Shown here in pieces: positions 6,946 through 15,086 of a DNA stretch of 28,405 nt. The stretch is from Candidatus Methanofastidiosum methylothiophilum. Lineage in GTDB: Archaea; Methanobacteriota_B; Thermococci; Methanofastidiosales; Methanofastidiosaceae. The first letter of the stretch is position 1. The number at the start of each line of letters is the position of its first letter. The DNA lies in contig LNGD01000005.1 of NCBI GenBank assembly GCA_001587675.1, positions 1 through 28,405 of the forward strand, read 5' to 3'. The position numbers and the translations under genes were made by a program. Under the pieces are notes generated by a model, which did no database searches, was not told the DNA's origin, and worked only from the letters and a program-made list of their open reading frames with translations.

Positions 6946-7311
6946 TTAAGAAACAATATTCCCTTCAGAATCAACAATAATTCCTTTTTTTTCAAGATTT
7001 TTCCTTAATCTCCAAAAAGAAGTCATAGAAATACGTTTTTTTGCTTCTTTAAGAAATTTTTCAGCTGCTTTGGGGCTAATAAAGTTTCGTTTAAGGAATT
7101 CAGTTTCAACTAGCTTAATTCTATTTTTTCTACCGCCGCTGCCTTTTGATTCTATTAATTTAATCTCACGTTCTATAGCCCTAATTAAATCTTCTCTAGT
7201 AATCCCGTATTTTTTTGATAATTGGGTTTCTAAATCCAATATTATCCCCCTGTATTTCAAAATTCTGTATTTTGAAATAGGAGATGTTATTATCTTAATA
7301 AATCTTACCAT
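6946..7311 (-). CDS. Unknown basic protein, possible winged-helix end
   Basis: A 121-residue protein rich in Lys, Arg and Ile that I do not recognise. Residues of about 1-60 are helical and amphipathic; a basic GSGGRKNR hinge follows; the last 50 residues (ISPKAAEKFLKEAKKRISMTSFWRLRKNLEKKG, then IIVDSEGNIVS) have the helix-turn-helix-strand pattern of a winged-helix domain. It starts at ATG 7309-7311. It shares the minus strand with the parA operon but is separated from it by 0.5 kb of repeats, one set of which touches its stop codon. A DNA-binding role in the cassette, such as a regulator or replication factor, is a guess. Confidence 0.5.
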   Translation of the reverse strand: MVRFIKIITSPISKYRILKYRGIILDLETQLSKKYGITREDLIRAIEREIKLIESKGSGGRKNRIKLVETEFLKRNFISPKAAEKFLKEAKKRISMTSFWRLRKNLEKKGIIVDSEGNIVS

Positions 7312-7348
7312 TAAGAATAAGCGAGCATTATTTCAATTAAGCTAGACA

Positions 7349-7368
7349 AATATATAAATTTATATATT
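7349..7368. promoter_or_regulatory. Perfect 20-bp palindrome, likely divergent promoter
   Basis: AATATATAAATTTATATATT is perfectly self-complementary and contains a TATATAAA box on each strand. It lies 31 bases before the plus-strand gene at 7399 and 38 bases before the minus-strand gene at 7311. Both could be transcribed from it, and a single bound protein would control both. Confidence 0.5.
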
Positions 7369-7398
7369 GACAATTCAAATTAAATATCTGGTGATTCT

Positions 7399-7986
7399 TT
7401 GAAAATATATATCTATGGATATTTAGAGGGCAATTATGTTAAAATAGTTATAAAACCTGCAACTAAGCTATTGCCCGAAATGTTCAAAGAATACCTAAAG
7501 GATATGAAGAAATTCAATTTAGATTATAATAAAAACATTAAAGCAAATGAAATAAAAATAAAAGATCCTAAACAACTTGTTGCATTATTAAATTATTTTG
7601 ATAAAAATTATAGAGTGAACGCAGAAATGGAAGGAACAAAAGTTTATTCATGGGAAGAAAGAGGGTTATTCTTAATAGAAGCTATAAATCTACTAAAAAT
7701 GAAAGCGCTAGAAAAGAAAAATCATAAAATAGTTGTATACTGCTCGAGAATTGATATTCAATTTATGAGTAAGATGCATGGTGATAAGTTACCTGAGTGG
7801 ATTATAAAATATGATAAAATAGATAGAGATAAAGTTGTAGAAGATATACTAAACGAATCTAATATAAAATTCATTAAAGAAATGGCAGGGGATAAAAAAA
7901 TATACTACATGGACGTAATCCCTGAAAAATTGGAAAATTGGATAGCACTTAAAGATAAATTTATAGAGAAATATTCTGAGCTTTAA
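7399..7986 (+). CDS. Protein of unknown function
   Basis: A 195-residue lysine-rich soluble protein that I do not recognise. No signal peptide or membrane segment is visible. The N-terminus has alternating strands (KIYIYGYLEGNYVKIVIKPA), the middle is helical (WEERGLFLIEAINLLKMKALEK), and a strand KIVVYCSRIDIQFM precedes a helix-rich end. The start is TTG at 7399 with GGTGAT about three to eight bases before it; the first in-frame ATG is much later. The next gene begins three bases after its stop, so it is in an operon with the DUF123 protein. Confidence 0.6.
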   Translation: MKIYIYGYLEGNYVKIVIKPATKLLPEMFKEYLKDMKKFNLDYNKNIKANEIKIKDPKQLVALLNYFDKNYRVNAEMEGTKVYSWEERGLFLIEAINLLKMKALEKKNHKIVVYCSRIDIQFMSKMHGDKLPEWIIKYDKIDRDKVVEDILNESNIKFIKEMAGDKKIYYMDVIPEKLENWIALKDKFIEKYSEL

Positions 7987-7989
7987 TTA

Positions 7990-8442
7990 ATGAAAAAAGG
8001 AACATATTCTCTTATAATATTTCTAAAAGATTCTAGAGAAATTAATATAGGAAAACTAGGTAAATTTTTTTTTAAAAGAGGATATTATGTTTACAATGGG
8101 AGTGCGCTTGGTGGATTTGGACGAGTAAAATATCATCTGAAAGAAAATAAGATTAATAGATGGCATATAGATTATTTTCTAGAAAAAGCAAGTATAGTTA
8201 AAATAATATTAGCAGAAGTTAAAGAGAATTATGAGCATGAAATTACATACAGGTTATTAAAAAAAGATAATGCTGAAATTATCGTAAAAGGATTTGGATC
8301 ATCAGATTGTAATAGATGCTTGTCTCATCTAATTTATTTTAATGAATCTCCAAAAATAGAAGAAGTATACCAAGAGTTATGTCTTAATTATAAAGTGTTA
8401 AAGACGACTGATTTCAAAGACATGCAAACTTTCAAAATCTAA
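7990..8442 (+). CDS. DUF123 family, GIY-YIG/Uri-type nuclease-like protein
   Basis: Archaeal DUF123 proteins are compact GIY-YIG relatives of unknown biological role, annotated as Uri superfamily endonucleases. Visible here: GTYSLIIF at residue 4, the REINIGKLGKFFFKRGYYVYNGSALGG core (the GIY and YIG equivalents), RVKYHL, NRWHIDYFLEKA, and the C-terminal FGSSDCNRCLSHLIYF with two cysteines spaced Cx2C. Length 150 is typical. It follows the unknown protein at 7399 by three bases. Its last 45 bases overlap the end of the convergent methyltransferase gene. The endonuclease function is inferred from the fold only. Confidence 0.85.
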   Translation: MKKGTYSLIIFLKDSREINIGKLGKFFFKRGYYVYNGSALGGFGRVKYHLKENKINRWHIDYFLEKASIVKIILAEVKENYEHEITYRLLKKDNAEIIVKGFGSSDCNRCLSHLIYFNESPKIEEVYQELCLNYKVLKTTDFKDMQTFKI

Positions 8443-8985
8443 ATTTATAAATTTTTTATCTTTAAATCTAAAATTATTTTGATTTAAAAAATTAATCGTA
8501 TTCTCCAATGGATAAAGTGACGATTGAAGCAAATATGCCTTACCGTTTGGGGATAAAAAAGAATTAAAGTCCTTGAGAAATTGACGTATATATAGTCCTC
8601 CATCACTTCCGCCGTTGTAGGACAAATCAATTAAATCCTTCGGGGTTGAATCAACAGGCAAATATGGAGGATTAAATACTATAATATCAAATAAAGCGCC
8701 AAATTTTAAAGAAGAAAAAATATTTGATGCAAAGAGAAATAAATTATTTATTGAATTCAAGGATGCATTTGTTTTGGAAAGGGACAACGCATAAGGATTA
8801 ATATCACATCCAAAAACATGATTAACTGTTTTAGCAAGATGCATAGAAATTATACCGCTGCCAACACCTATTTCAAGAGCATTTATTGAATCACTTGGAT
8901 CAATTGCTTCGATTAATAAATAAGAATCATCATCAGGAAAATAGACTCTGTCATCATGTTTGATAATTAAGTCCAAAATATCCAT
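8398..8985 (-). CDS. HemK2/Mtq2-type glutamine N5-methyltransferase
   Basis: Class I SAM-dependent methyltransferase of the archaeal/eukaryotic HemK2 group, expected to methylate the GGQ glutamine of release factor aRF1. Motifs in order: YFPDDDSYLLIEAI at residue 15 (the P-D-S-x-L-L lead-in of this family), ALEIGVGSGIISMHLA (SAM-binding motif I), a FGCDINPYALSLSKTNAS acidic loop, the catalytic FNPPYLP at about 105, and DLSYNGGSDGGLYIRQFL after it. Length 195 suits the short family that lacks the N-terminal domain of bacterial PrmC. It converges with the DUF123 gene over 45 bases. Other targets such as histone-like proteins are possible. Confidence 0.85.
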   Translation of the reverse strand: MDILDLIIKHDDRVYFPDDDSYLLIEAIDPSDSINALEIGVGSGIISMHLAKTVNHVFGCDINPYALSLSKTNASLNSINNLFLFASNIFSSLKFGALFDIIVFNPPYLPVDSTPKDLIDLSYNGGSDGGLYIRQFLKDFNSFLSPNGKAYLLQSSLYPLENTINFLNQNNFRFKDKKFINLDFESLHVFEISRL

Positions 8986-9083
8986 TAAATCACTTAAGAA
9001 ATAACAAATATTAAATATAATTATAAATATTACTGAATAAGATACAGGTAGTCAGAGATTTGACAATATATCGGGGCTAAGAC

Positions 9084-9722
9084 ATGGTGAAATTCAAGAT
9101 GTTTGGAGATACTTCTTCAAAGGCGTATTATGAGGATTTTAATCACCAAATTAAATTAGTAAAAGATGAAGTTTTAACTCTTGAAGAAGCTATAAAATTA
9201 TTAGAAAGGGGTTGTTCTAATGAAATGGAAGATAAATGTAAAATCATATCAGAATTAGACAAAGAGGCTAAATCCTATGAAGATAAATTAAGGCAATATA
9301 ATGAAAAGGACTTATTTATAGGCCCAAATAATATCAATATTGGACAGTTTTCTAAAATAATAGAGAATATAAGAAAGGCCACTAAATCATCATCTGAATT
9401 ATTGATAAATATAAAAGACAAAAAGATTCCTAAAGAGTTAATTAAAGAACTAGTTAAATTAATAGAAATAGATGAGAATATATCTAGAAATATTTACCTT
9501 ACTTTAAAGAAAATAGAAGAATTAGATAAGAATAATACTAATAAATTATTAACTAAAATACAGAAAAGTCAAAAAGAAGCTGAAGTGACCTCAAGTATTT
9601 TATTAGACAATTTTGAGAAATGTAATGCTGAAAAAGAATTGCCTGATGATTTAAAGCGAATAATAGATTTATTAAAAAATATACCAATAGAAGCTGGGAA
9701 AGTGGCCTTAATAATAAATTAA
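9084..9722 (+). CDS. PhoU/DUF47-like all-helical protein
   Basis: A 212-residue all-alpha protein without membrane segments. The pattern fits the DUF47 (TIGR00153) relatives of PhoU: a short start (MVKFKMFG), a helix with ISELDKEAKSYEDKLRQ, the FIGPNNINIGQFSKIIENIRKATKSS segment, then long amphipathic helices and LPDDLKRIIDLLKNIPIEAGKVA at the end. DUF47 proteins usually sit beside phosphate permeases; here the neighbour 17 bases downstream is an ABC exporter, so the association is unusual or the family call is wrong. Expected metal-binding E/D-rich motifs are weak. The ribosome site is not obvious. Confidence 0.5.
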   Translation: MVKFKMFGDTSSKAYYEDFNHQIKLVKDEVLTLEEAIKLLERGCSNEMEDKCKIISELDKEAKSYEDKLRQYNEKDLFIGPNNINIGQFSKIIENIRKATKSSSELLINIKDKKIPKELIKELVKLIEIDENISRNIYLTLKKIEELDKNNTNKLLTKIQKSQKEAEVTSSILLDNFEKCNAEKELPDDLKRIIDLLKNIPIEAGKVALIIN

Positions 9723-9739
9723 CAAGATTAGGGAGTATA

Positions 9740-10639
9740 ATGAAAACAATAGAAATAAAGAATGTAACAAAGAAATTTAACGATCGGATTGCAGTTAATA
9801 ATCTTTCATTCTGCACAGAGAGTGGAAAAATATATGGATTTTTAGGGCCAAATGGTGCTGGAAAAACAACTACTATACGAATGATAATGGGTATTATCGA
9901 ACCGGATTCGGGAGAGATTAAGATATTCGGAGAGAAAATATCAGAAAAATTAAAAGGCCAAATTGGATATATACCTGAAGAAAGAGGATTATACAAGAAG
10001 TATAAAGTAATAGACCTTTTACTTTATTTCGCAAGATTAAAAGGAATGAGTTCTGAAGAAGCAAGGAGTAATATTAAAATTTGGCTAGATAAAGTTGGCC
10101 TTAAAGATAGGGCCAATAGTAAAATAGAAGAGCTTTCTAAAGGAATGCAGCAAAATATTCAACTTATCATTTCTTTAATAAATGATCCAAATCTCATAAT
10201 TCTTGATGAACCATTTGTGGGCTTAGACCCGATAAATGCAAGAAATATGAAAGAAATAATTCTATCATTAAAAGAATCCGGGAAAACAGTTATTTTTTCA
10301 ACACATCAAATGAATGAAGCTGAAAGGCTTTGTGATCACATATTTTTAATTAATAATGGGGTAAAAGTAATTGATGGATCAATTAATGATGTAAAAAAGA
10401 AATATTCAAAAAACTTTGTTACTGTTGAATTTGGTAATAAGGCCGTTAATCTCGAAGATATCGAACTAATTGAAAAAGTCTATTATGAAGGAAATAAAGT
10501 CGAAATAGAAATAAGAAAGAATTCAGATTATAACGAACTCTTAAGAAAATTATTAGAAAGAGGAGAAATTAAAAGATTTGAAATATCTGAATCATCGCTT
10601 GAAAGTATTTTTGTTGAGGTCGTAACTAATGAAGTCTAA
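9740..10639 (+). CDS. ABC transporter ATPase, NatA type
   Basis: The ATP-binding subunit of an ABC-2 exporter. FLGPNGAGKTTTIRMIMG (Walker A) lies at about residues 33-50, the Q-loop region QIGYIPEERGLYKKYKV follows at about 75, the signature is LSKGMQQNIQL rather than canonical LSGGQ, and Walker B is LIILDEPFVGLDP with the switch His in FSTHQM. The C-terminal 80 residues form the DUF4162-type regulatory end seen in NatA and other drug or sodium exporters. GPNGAGKTT plus EERGLY are typical of NatA proteins, which with NatB expel Na+. It has a GGGAG ribosome site and overlaps the permease gene by 11 bases. Confidence 0.92.
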   Translation: MKTIEIKNVTKKFNDRIAVNNLSFCTESGKIYGFLGPNGAGKTTTIRMIMGIIEPDSGEIKIFGEKISEKLKGQIGYIPEERGLYKKYKVIDLLLYFARLKGMSSEEARSNIKIWLDKVGLKDRANSKIEELSKGMQQNIQLIISLINDPNLIILDEPFVGLDPINARNMKEIILSLKESGKTVIFSTHQMNEAERLCDHIFLINNGVKVIDGSINDVKKKYSKNFVTVEFGNKAVNLEDIELIEKVYYEGNKVEIEIRKNSDYNELLRKLLERGEIKRFEISESSLESIFVEVVTNEV

Positions 10640-11822
10640 AACAAAAATTGTTGCTTTTACAGAGTTTATAACAAATGTAAAAAGAAAGGAATTCATTATT
10701 TTGACCCTTTTATTGCCATTGATACTATTAATGTCTATGGTGATACCACTATTATTCATGCAGACTGTTTCTCATGAAAAAGAAACATTAGGAGTAGTTG
10801 ATGAAACAGGAATAGTATTACCTATACTAAAAGAGAGATACACTGAGTATATATTACAAGAAATTGAGAATGTAGAAGATGCAAGACTCTTTCTTGAAAG
10901 TAAAAATATATCAAGTTATATTTTCATACCAAAGGATTTTATACACTCAGGGAAAGTTTATTATTACTCAAAAATTCAATTATCCTCATTTTCATCAGCA
11001 AATATTAATCTTGAACAAATACTTTCAGATATTGTAATTGAAAATTTATTGGAAGAAAAAGGAGTACCAAAGGAAACAATTAACAAAGTGAAGAATCCAA
11101 TTCAAATGGAAAGAATAACTGTTACAAAGGCCGGTGAAGAGAAGGAAACACCCTTCTCCTTTGTTAGTAACTATCTTCTCCCATTGTTCTTATTTATGTC
11201 TATTATGAATGCTGGAGGGTATCTATTAAACGGTATTGTAGAAGAAAAGGAGAATAAAGTTGTTGAAGTATTACTTTCTACCATATCGCCCACAGAGCTA
11301 TTATCTGGTAAGATAATTGGGTTAGGGGGTCTAGGGATATTACAGATATGCATATGGGTTAGTGGAATCGTAATAGTTACTCAAATATTAAATATACCAC
11401 TGATAAGTTTAGAAAAAGGAGTTCTTATTATGATATTTTTCGTTCTTGGATATCTCTTTTACTCTTCCATCTTTGCTATGATAGGATCTGTTTCAACATC
11501 TACAAGAGACTCACAACAAATATCTGCAGTTGTATCATTTGTAGTTTTTATCCCACTTCTTCTATTCTTTGGCATTATTCAAAGCCCAAACATGACATTC
11601 ATAAGACTATTAGGTATGGTCCCTCCTTTCATACCTACAATCATGATAATGAGAATTTTATTATCAGAAGTACCTTTAATAGACATTTTAATATCGCTCT
11701 TTATACTCACAGCTTCATTAATAATTATGGCAAAAGTTACTTCAAAAGTATTTAAAATTGGGATATTGATGTATGGCAAAAAGCCAAATATAACTGAATT
11801 AATAAAATTGATTAGAGGATAG
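10629..11822 (+). CDS. ABC-2 type permease, NatB-like
   Basis: Membrane subunit for the ATPase encoded just upstream. A first membrane helix at about residues 20-45 (LTLLLPLILLMSMVIPLLFM) is followed by an extracytoplasmic domain of about 120 residues and then five hydrophobic segments from about residue 178 to 375, the layout of ABC2_membrane_3 (NatB/YhaP) permeases. The conserved NAGGYLLNGIVEEKENKVVEVLLSTISPTELLSGKIIGLG block, the coupling region of the family, lies just after the second helix. Na+ export is the best-known role of the family, but peptides or drugs are also possible substrates. The next gene begins six bases downstream. Confidence 0.88.
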   Translation: MKSKTKIVAFTEFITNVKRKEFIILTLLLPLILLMSMVIPLLFMQTVSHEKETLGVVDETGIVLPILKERYTEYILQEIENVEDARLFLESKNISSYIFIPKDFIHSGKVYYYSKIQLSSFSSANINLEQILSDIVIENLLEEKGVPKETINKVKNPIQMERITVTKAGEEKETPFSFVSNYLLPLFLFMSIMNAGGYLLNGIVEEKENKVVEVLLSTISPTELLSGKIIGLGGLGILQICIWVSGIVIVTQILNIPLISLEKGVLIMIFFVLGYLFYSSIFAMIGSVSTSTRDSQQISAVVSFVVFIPLLLFFGIIQSPNMTFIRLLGMVPPFIPTIMIMRILLSEVPLIDILISLFILTASLIIMAKVTSKVFKIGILMYGKKPNITELIKLIRG

Positions 11823-11828
11823 ACTTTA

Positions 11829-12614
11829 ATGAAAAGAATTGGATTATTAGTTTGTCAGATATTTGAGGAGGAGATACTGGAAATTCTTGAAAGCTATCCT
11901 GAGATAGACAAATTAATAATTTACGATAATGAAGCTTCAAAAGAGTTCCAAAATATAGTAAGGAATAATCTCGCTCCTAACAAATTTAAGATAGCAAGGG
12001 AATTATGCTCCAGAAAATATTTGAAAAAAGAAAATAATCTTGAGATTCTTGTATATATGTTGCCCCTTGCTTTGCATGTTGATCCAAAATTGATAAAAAA
12101 GGAAATAATCCAAGCAGCTAAAGAATTAGAAAAGCATGTAGACTACCTTGTACTGTTTTTTGGACTCTGTGGTAATTCTCTTGGGGATATAGAATCGTTG
12201 ATGAGGGAAAATAGATTCACTATTCCTGTATCAATATTAAAAGATCGGGAAGGTGAGATAGTTGACGATTGTGTTTGTGCATTACTTGGATCAAGAAAAG
12301 AATATATCGAAACAATAAATGAACAGCCTGGAACATGGTTTATGACCTACGGTTGGGCTAAGTACTGGAAAGAGTTATCATGTGAAACTGTTGGGTCATT
12401 TAACATAGATAAAATGAAACTTGTCTTTGACAGAGCAGGTTATAAAAGAACACTTGCTTTGGATTTTGATTTTGGAGACAGAGCCCTTTACGATAAAAGA
12501 TGTAAAGAATTTTCAGAAATATTTAATCTTCCATTATGCTATAAAAAAGGAGATACTGAATTACTAAAAAATATTCTAGGAATAGCGATTAAAGAGGTTA
12601 TCTCTAATGATTGA
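11829..12614 (+). CDS. DUF1638 family protein
   Basis: Family known mainly from methanogens and acetogens, often beside corrinoid methyltransferase genes; its biochemical function is not established. Visible landmarks are LGLCGN-like LFFGLCGNSLGD near residue 113, the IVDDCVCALLGSRKEYIETI segment, and PGTWFMTYGWAKYWKEL, which matches the P-G-T-x-F-x-T-x-G-W signature. Cysteines in CGN and DDCVC could bind metal. Length 261 is a little above the common 200-230. It is translated within the exporter/antiporter run: six bases after the permease and overlapping the antiporter start by eight. No corrinoid gene is adjacent here. Confidence 0.8.
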   Translation: MKRIGLLVCQIFEEEILEILESYPEIDKLIIYDNEASKEFQNIVRNNLAPNKFKIARELCSRKYLKKENNLEILVYMLPLALHVDPKLIKKEIIQAAKELEKHVDYLVLFFGLCGNSLGDIESLMRENRFTIPVSILKDREGEIVDDCVCALLGSRKEYIETINEQPGTWFMTYGWAKYWKELSCETVGSFNIDKMKLVFDRAGYKRTLALDFDFGDRALYDKRCKEFSEIFNLPLCYKKGDTELLKNILGIAIKEVISND

Positions 12615-13248
12615 CCTTACAAACATTTTATTGATATTCCTATTCGCAAAAGTATTTGGGGATCTTTCTGAAAAGGGCAATATTTCAGGAATTGTAGGGC
12701 ATGTACTCTGTGGTATAATTTTAGGGCCATTTCTATTAGGAATAATTTACCCAAGCAAAGAAATTGAAGTTCTTGCAGACATAGGGCTTTTAGTGATAAT
12801 GTTATATGCAGGACTTACCAGTGAGTATAAAGAATTATTAAAAGCTAAATATACGGCAGTTTTAGTGGGCGCACTTGGAGTTCTTTTTTCATTTGTTATG
12901 TGTTTTTCAATTGTTTGGTTGTTAGGATTTGGTTTAATCCCTTCACTTTTCACAGGAATTATTCTGAGTAATACTGCTGTTGAGATTATAGGTGGATTAA
13001 TTACAAATGAAAACAATCAAAAAGTTTCAAACATACTTTTAGGCGCATCATTTTTTGATGATATTATTGCAATTTATCTGGTGGGGCTACTTTCATCAAT
13101 TGCCATAAACAAATCCACATTGAGTATAGTTGATATAGGTAGTGTGACTTTAAAGATATTTGTGTTTTTTGTAATAACGATTTTGCTAAGTGAATTTTTG
13201 ATATCTTCTAAAGGCCCTAAAATTACAAAATACTTTGTGGAAGGTTGA
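12607..13248 (+). CDS. CPA2 Na+/H+ antiporter, N-terminal part (frameshifted)
   Basis: First 213 residues of a monovalent cation:proton antiporter of the CPA2 (NapA/KefB) type. There are about six hydrophobic segments. ILGPFLLGIIYP and the DIGLLVIMLYAGLTSEYKELL block are classical for the family, and SFFDDIIAIYLVGL carries the paired aspartates (Asp151-Asp152) that bind the ion in NapA and NhaA. The frame ends at TGA 13246-13248 after KITKYFVEG, in the loop before the second half. The rest of the protein continues in the +1 frame. As written it would be a truncated and probably inactive protein unless the ribosome shifts frame or the sequence contains an extra base. Confidence 0.8.
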   Translation: MIDLTNILLIFLFAKVFGDLSEKGNISGIVGHVLCGIILGPFLLGIIYPSKEIEVLADIGLLVIMLYAGLTSEYKELLKAKYTAVLVGALGVLFSFVMCFSIVWLLGFGLIPSLFTGIILSNTAVEIIGGLITNENNQKVSNILLGASFFDDIIAIYLVGLLSSIAINKSTLSIVDIGSVTLKIFVFFVITILLSEFLISSKGPKITKYFVEG

Positions 13249-13819
13249 CCAGCATCAATCAATTATGCTAGTATTTATTTTTACATTAGTATTTGCTCTT
13301 TTTGCCTCTTTTATAGGACTTCATGAAGTTGTAGGATCTTTTCTAGCTGGCCTTATACTTAGCAGAGTTAAAGAGAGAGAAGATCCTATGTTGTCATTTA
13401 GAATAAGATTTAATGAGATAACTGGAGAAATGAACACACTTATGCGTTTTTTCTTCATGCCACTTTTCTTTGTATACATTGGACTTTTGTTTAATCGTGA
13501 AAATAAAGAAATAAATATCATTCTAATAACTTTGTTATTTTTAGCAGCGATGAGTGGCAAGATAATCGGATGCGGTTTGGGAAGTAAAATATCTCGACTT
13601 ACCAACAGAGATTCCATTATAGTCGGAGTTGGTATGTGTGGAAGAGGTTCTCTTGAACTAGCTATAGTTAGATATGGTTTTACTAATGGTGTAATCTCAA
13701 ATGAGATATATTCCTCAATAGTAATCCTTACACTTCTTACAATAATAATTACGCCTATACTATTTAGAAAACTAATGCAGAAATCAGACGTGTATTTCTA
13801 TGATATCTCCGTCCCTTAA
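13235..13819 (+). CDS. CPA2 Na+/H+ antiporter, C-terminal part (frameshifted)
   Basis: Continues the antiporter begun at 12607 in the next frame. The family pattern resumes without a gap: VDQHQSIMLVFIFTLVFALFAS, then GLHEVVGSFLAGLILSR, the highly conserved A-x-x-G-x-x-x-x-G-A-F-x-A-G-L equivalent, then FFMPLFFVYIGLLF and GVGMCGRGSLELAIVRYGF. The two halves together are about 400 residues, the usual length. The nominal TTG start at 13235 has no ribosome site and is only the first in-frame start-like codon. The end overlaps the convergent GTPase gene by 36 bases. Treat the pair as one gene with a single-base frame error or genuine frameshift near 13235-13248. Confidence 0.78.
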   Translation: MWKVDQHQSIMLVFIFTLVFALFASFIGLHEVVGSFLAGLILSRVKEREDPMLSFRIRFNEITGEMNTLMRFFFMPLFFVYIGLLFNRENKEINIILITLLFLAAMSGKIIGCGLGSKISRLTNRDSIIVGVGMCGRGSLELAIVRYGFTNGVISNEIYSSIVILTLLTIIITPILFRKLMQKSDVYFYDISVP

Positions 13820-14956
13820 AACATGTTCTGGACCCACTCTTTGACCTTCAAATTTGGCAGAATCACCCCAGACTCTAGCAAATTTAAAGTTCTTATAGAG
13901 AGTTTTATGAACTTTTTTAGCTGCATCGAGTGCTGTAGAATCAATTTTCATTGGCATGGCTTCATTATCAATTTTTCCTCCAGGAGAGCGAGTATAAACT
14001 CTAATTATACCTAAAATAGAAAATATTTCACTGGGTAAGATATCAATGTTAACATTATTAATTGCAGAAACAGGTATTATCTTGAAATTTTTTACATGGT
14101 TCTGAATTTTTTCAAGTCCTTCTCGACTTCCGGGCAAATCCCCTTTAGTACCAACAATAATGGCTTTTTTGTATTCTAGAGAACTATCTAAAACTTCAAA
14201 TATATCTGTCAATGTAACATTTTCTTTAATAGTAATTATTGCGTTATGAACTCGTTCTTCCATTAAGATTTTTCTAACATCTTGGGGGGTACAATCCACT
14301 AAGAAATTTTCCCCTATAATTTCAATTCCACCTGTTGGAATCTTTTCAATGTCAATGTTTGGAACTTTTTTATTAATTCTTAATCCTTTGGCTTCGAGTT
14401 CAGATAAAATAATTTCTAAATCTTTCACTGGATCAACAGATAAATCAATTAAGATTAAAATTGCATCAACAGCTCTTATAGCGCTGATTAACGGACCGCC
14501 CATACCTTTACCAAGAGAAACGCCCTCAATTAAACCTGGCATATCAACAAGCTGTATCTGTATGCCTTTATAAGGGAGCATAGCAGGGATAGGTTTTACC
14601 GTAGTGAATGCATAATTACCTATTTCAACGTCTTTTCCAGTAAGTTTATTTAGTAAGGTTGATTTACCTGAATTTGGTAATCCCACCAATGCAACTTGAG
14701 CAGCACCTTCTTTTCTAACAAAGAACGTAGCTCCGCTGCCCCCAGTGCCTCCTTTCTTCAGTTCTTTTTCTTTTTCAACTTCTTTTTTTAATTTGGATAA
14801 ATTTCTTTTAATTTGAAGTTGCATCTTTTCTGTACCTTTGTGTTTAGGGATTGTACTTAGCATAAGCTCAAGGGCTGCCAATTTTTCCTTTGGCGATTTA
14901 GCTAATTTGTAAGCGTCTTCAGCTTTTAGATATTCAGGAGTAACATTTGAGGGCAT
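13784..14956 (-). CDS. Obg/DRG-like GTPase with C-terminal TGS domain
   Basis: TRAFAC-class GTPase of the DRG/Obg group, probably ribosome-associated. A helical N-terminal region (about 1-65) and glycine-rich linker GGTGGSGA precede the G domain: G1 VGLPNSGKST at residues 91-100, G3 DMPG, and G4 TKGD in IVGTKGDLPG (NKxD is more usual). The last 75 residues are a TGS domain (MKIDSTALDAAKKVH, VRDGD-like LRDGDIIEIHV). I place the start at ATG 14956, giving 390 residues. The open frame extends to 15109, but those extra residues are hydrophobic low-complexity, overlap the end of ileS, and cover a TATA box that would drive a near-leaderless transcript from 14956. Confidence 0.88.
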   Translation of the reverse strand: MPSNVTPEYLKAEDAYKLAKSPKEKLAALELMLSTIPKHKGTEKMQLQIKRNLSKLKKEVEKEKELKKGGTGGSGATFFVRKEGAAQVALVGLPNSGKSTLLNKLTGKDVEIGNYAFTTVKPIPAMLPYKGIQIQLVDMPGLIEGVSLGKGMGGPLISAIRAVDAILILIDLSVDPVKDLEIILSELEAKGLRINKKVPNIDIEKIPTGGIEIIGENFLVDCTPQDVRKILMEERVHNAIITIKENVTLTDIFEVLDSSLEYKKAIIVGTKGDLPGSREGLEKIQNHVKNFKIIPVSAINNVNIDILPSEIFSILGIIRVYTRSPGGKIDNEAMPMKIDSTALDAAKKVHKTLYKNFKFARVWGDSAKFEGQRVGPEHVLRDGDIIEIHV

Positions 14957-14981
14957 GATATCAAGCCAAAATCTACATTTT

Positions 14982-14991
14982 GATATAAAAG
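14982..14991 (-). promoter_or_regulatory. TATA box of the TGS GTPase gene
   Basis: On the minus strand CTTTTATATC is centred about 30 bases before the ATG at 14956. This predicts a transcript with only a few bases of leader and supports the shorter start. Confidence 0.45.
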
Positions 14992-15086
14992 ATTTGTTTA
15001 TATCTATTAAAAAAAAATTGAGATTTAAAAATATATTTAATTTAGAAAATAGTATTGGTGAGTAACTTAAATATAAAAAAATTGTA

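Noticed and set aside
5345..7311. Complete integrated plasmid or provirus
   Set aside because: No integrase, replication initiator or tRNA-linked att repeats are visible; only a partition cassette is supported.
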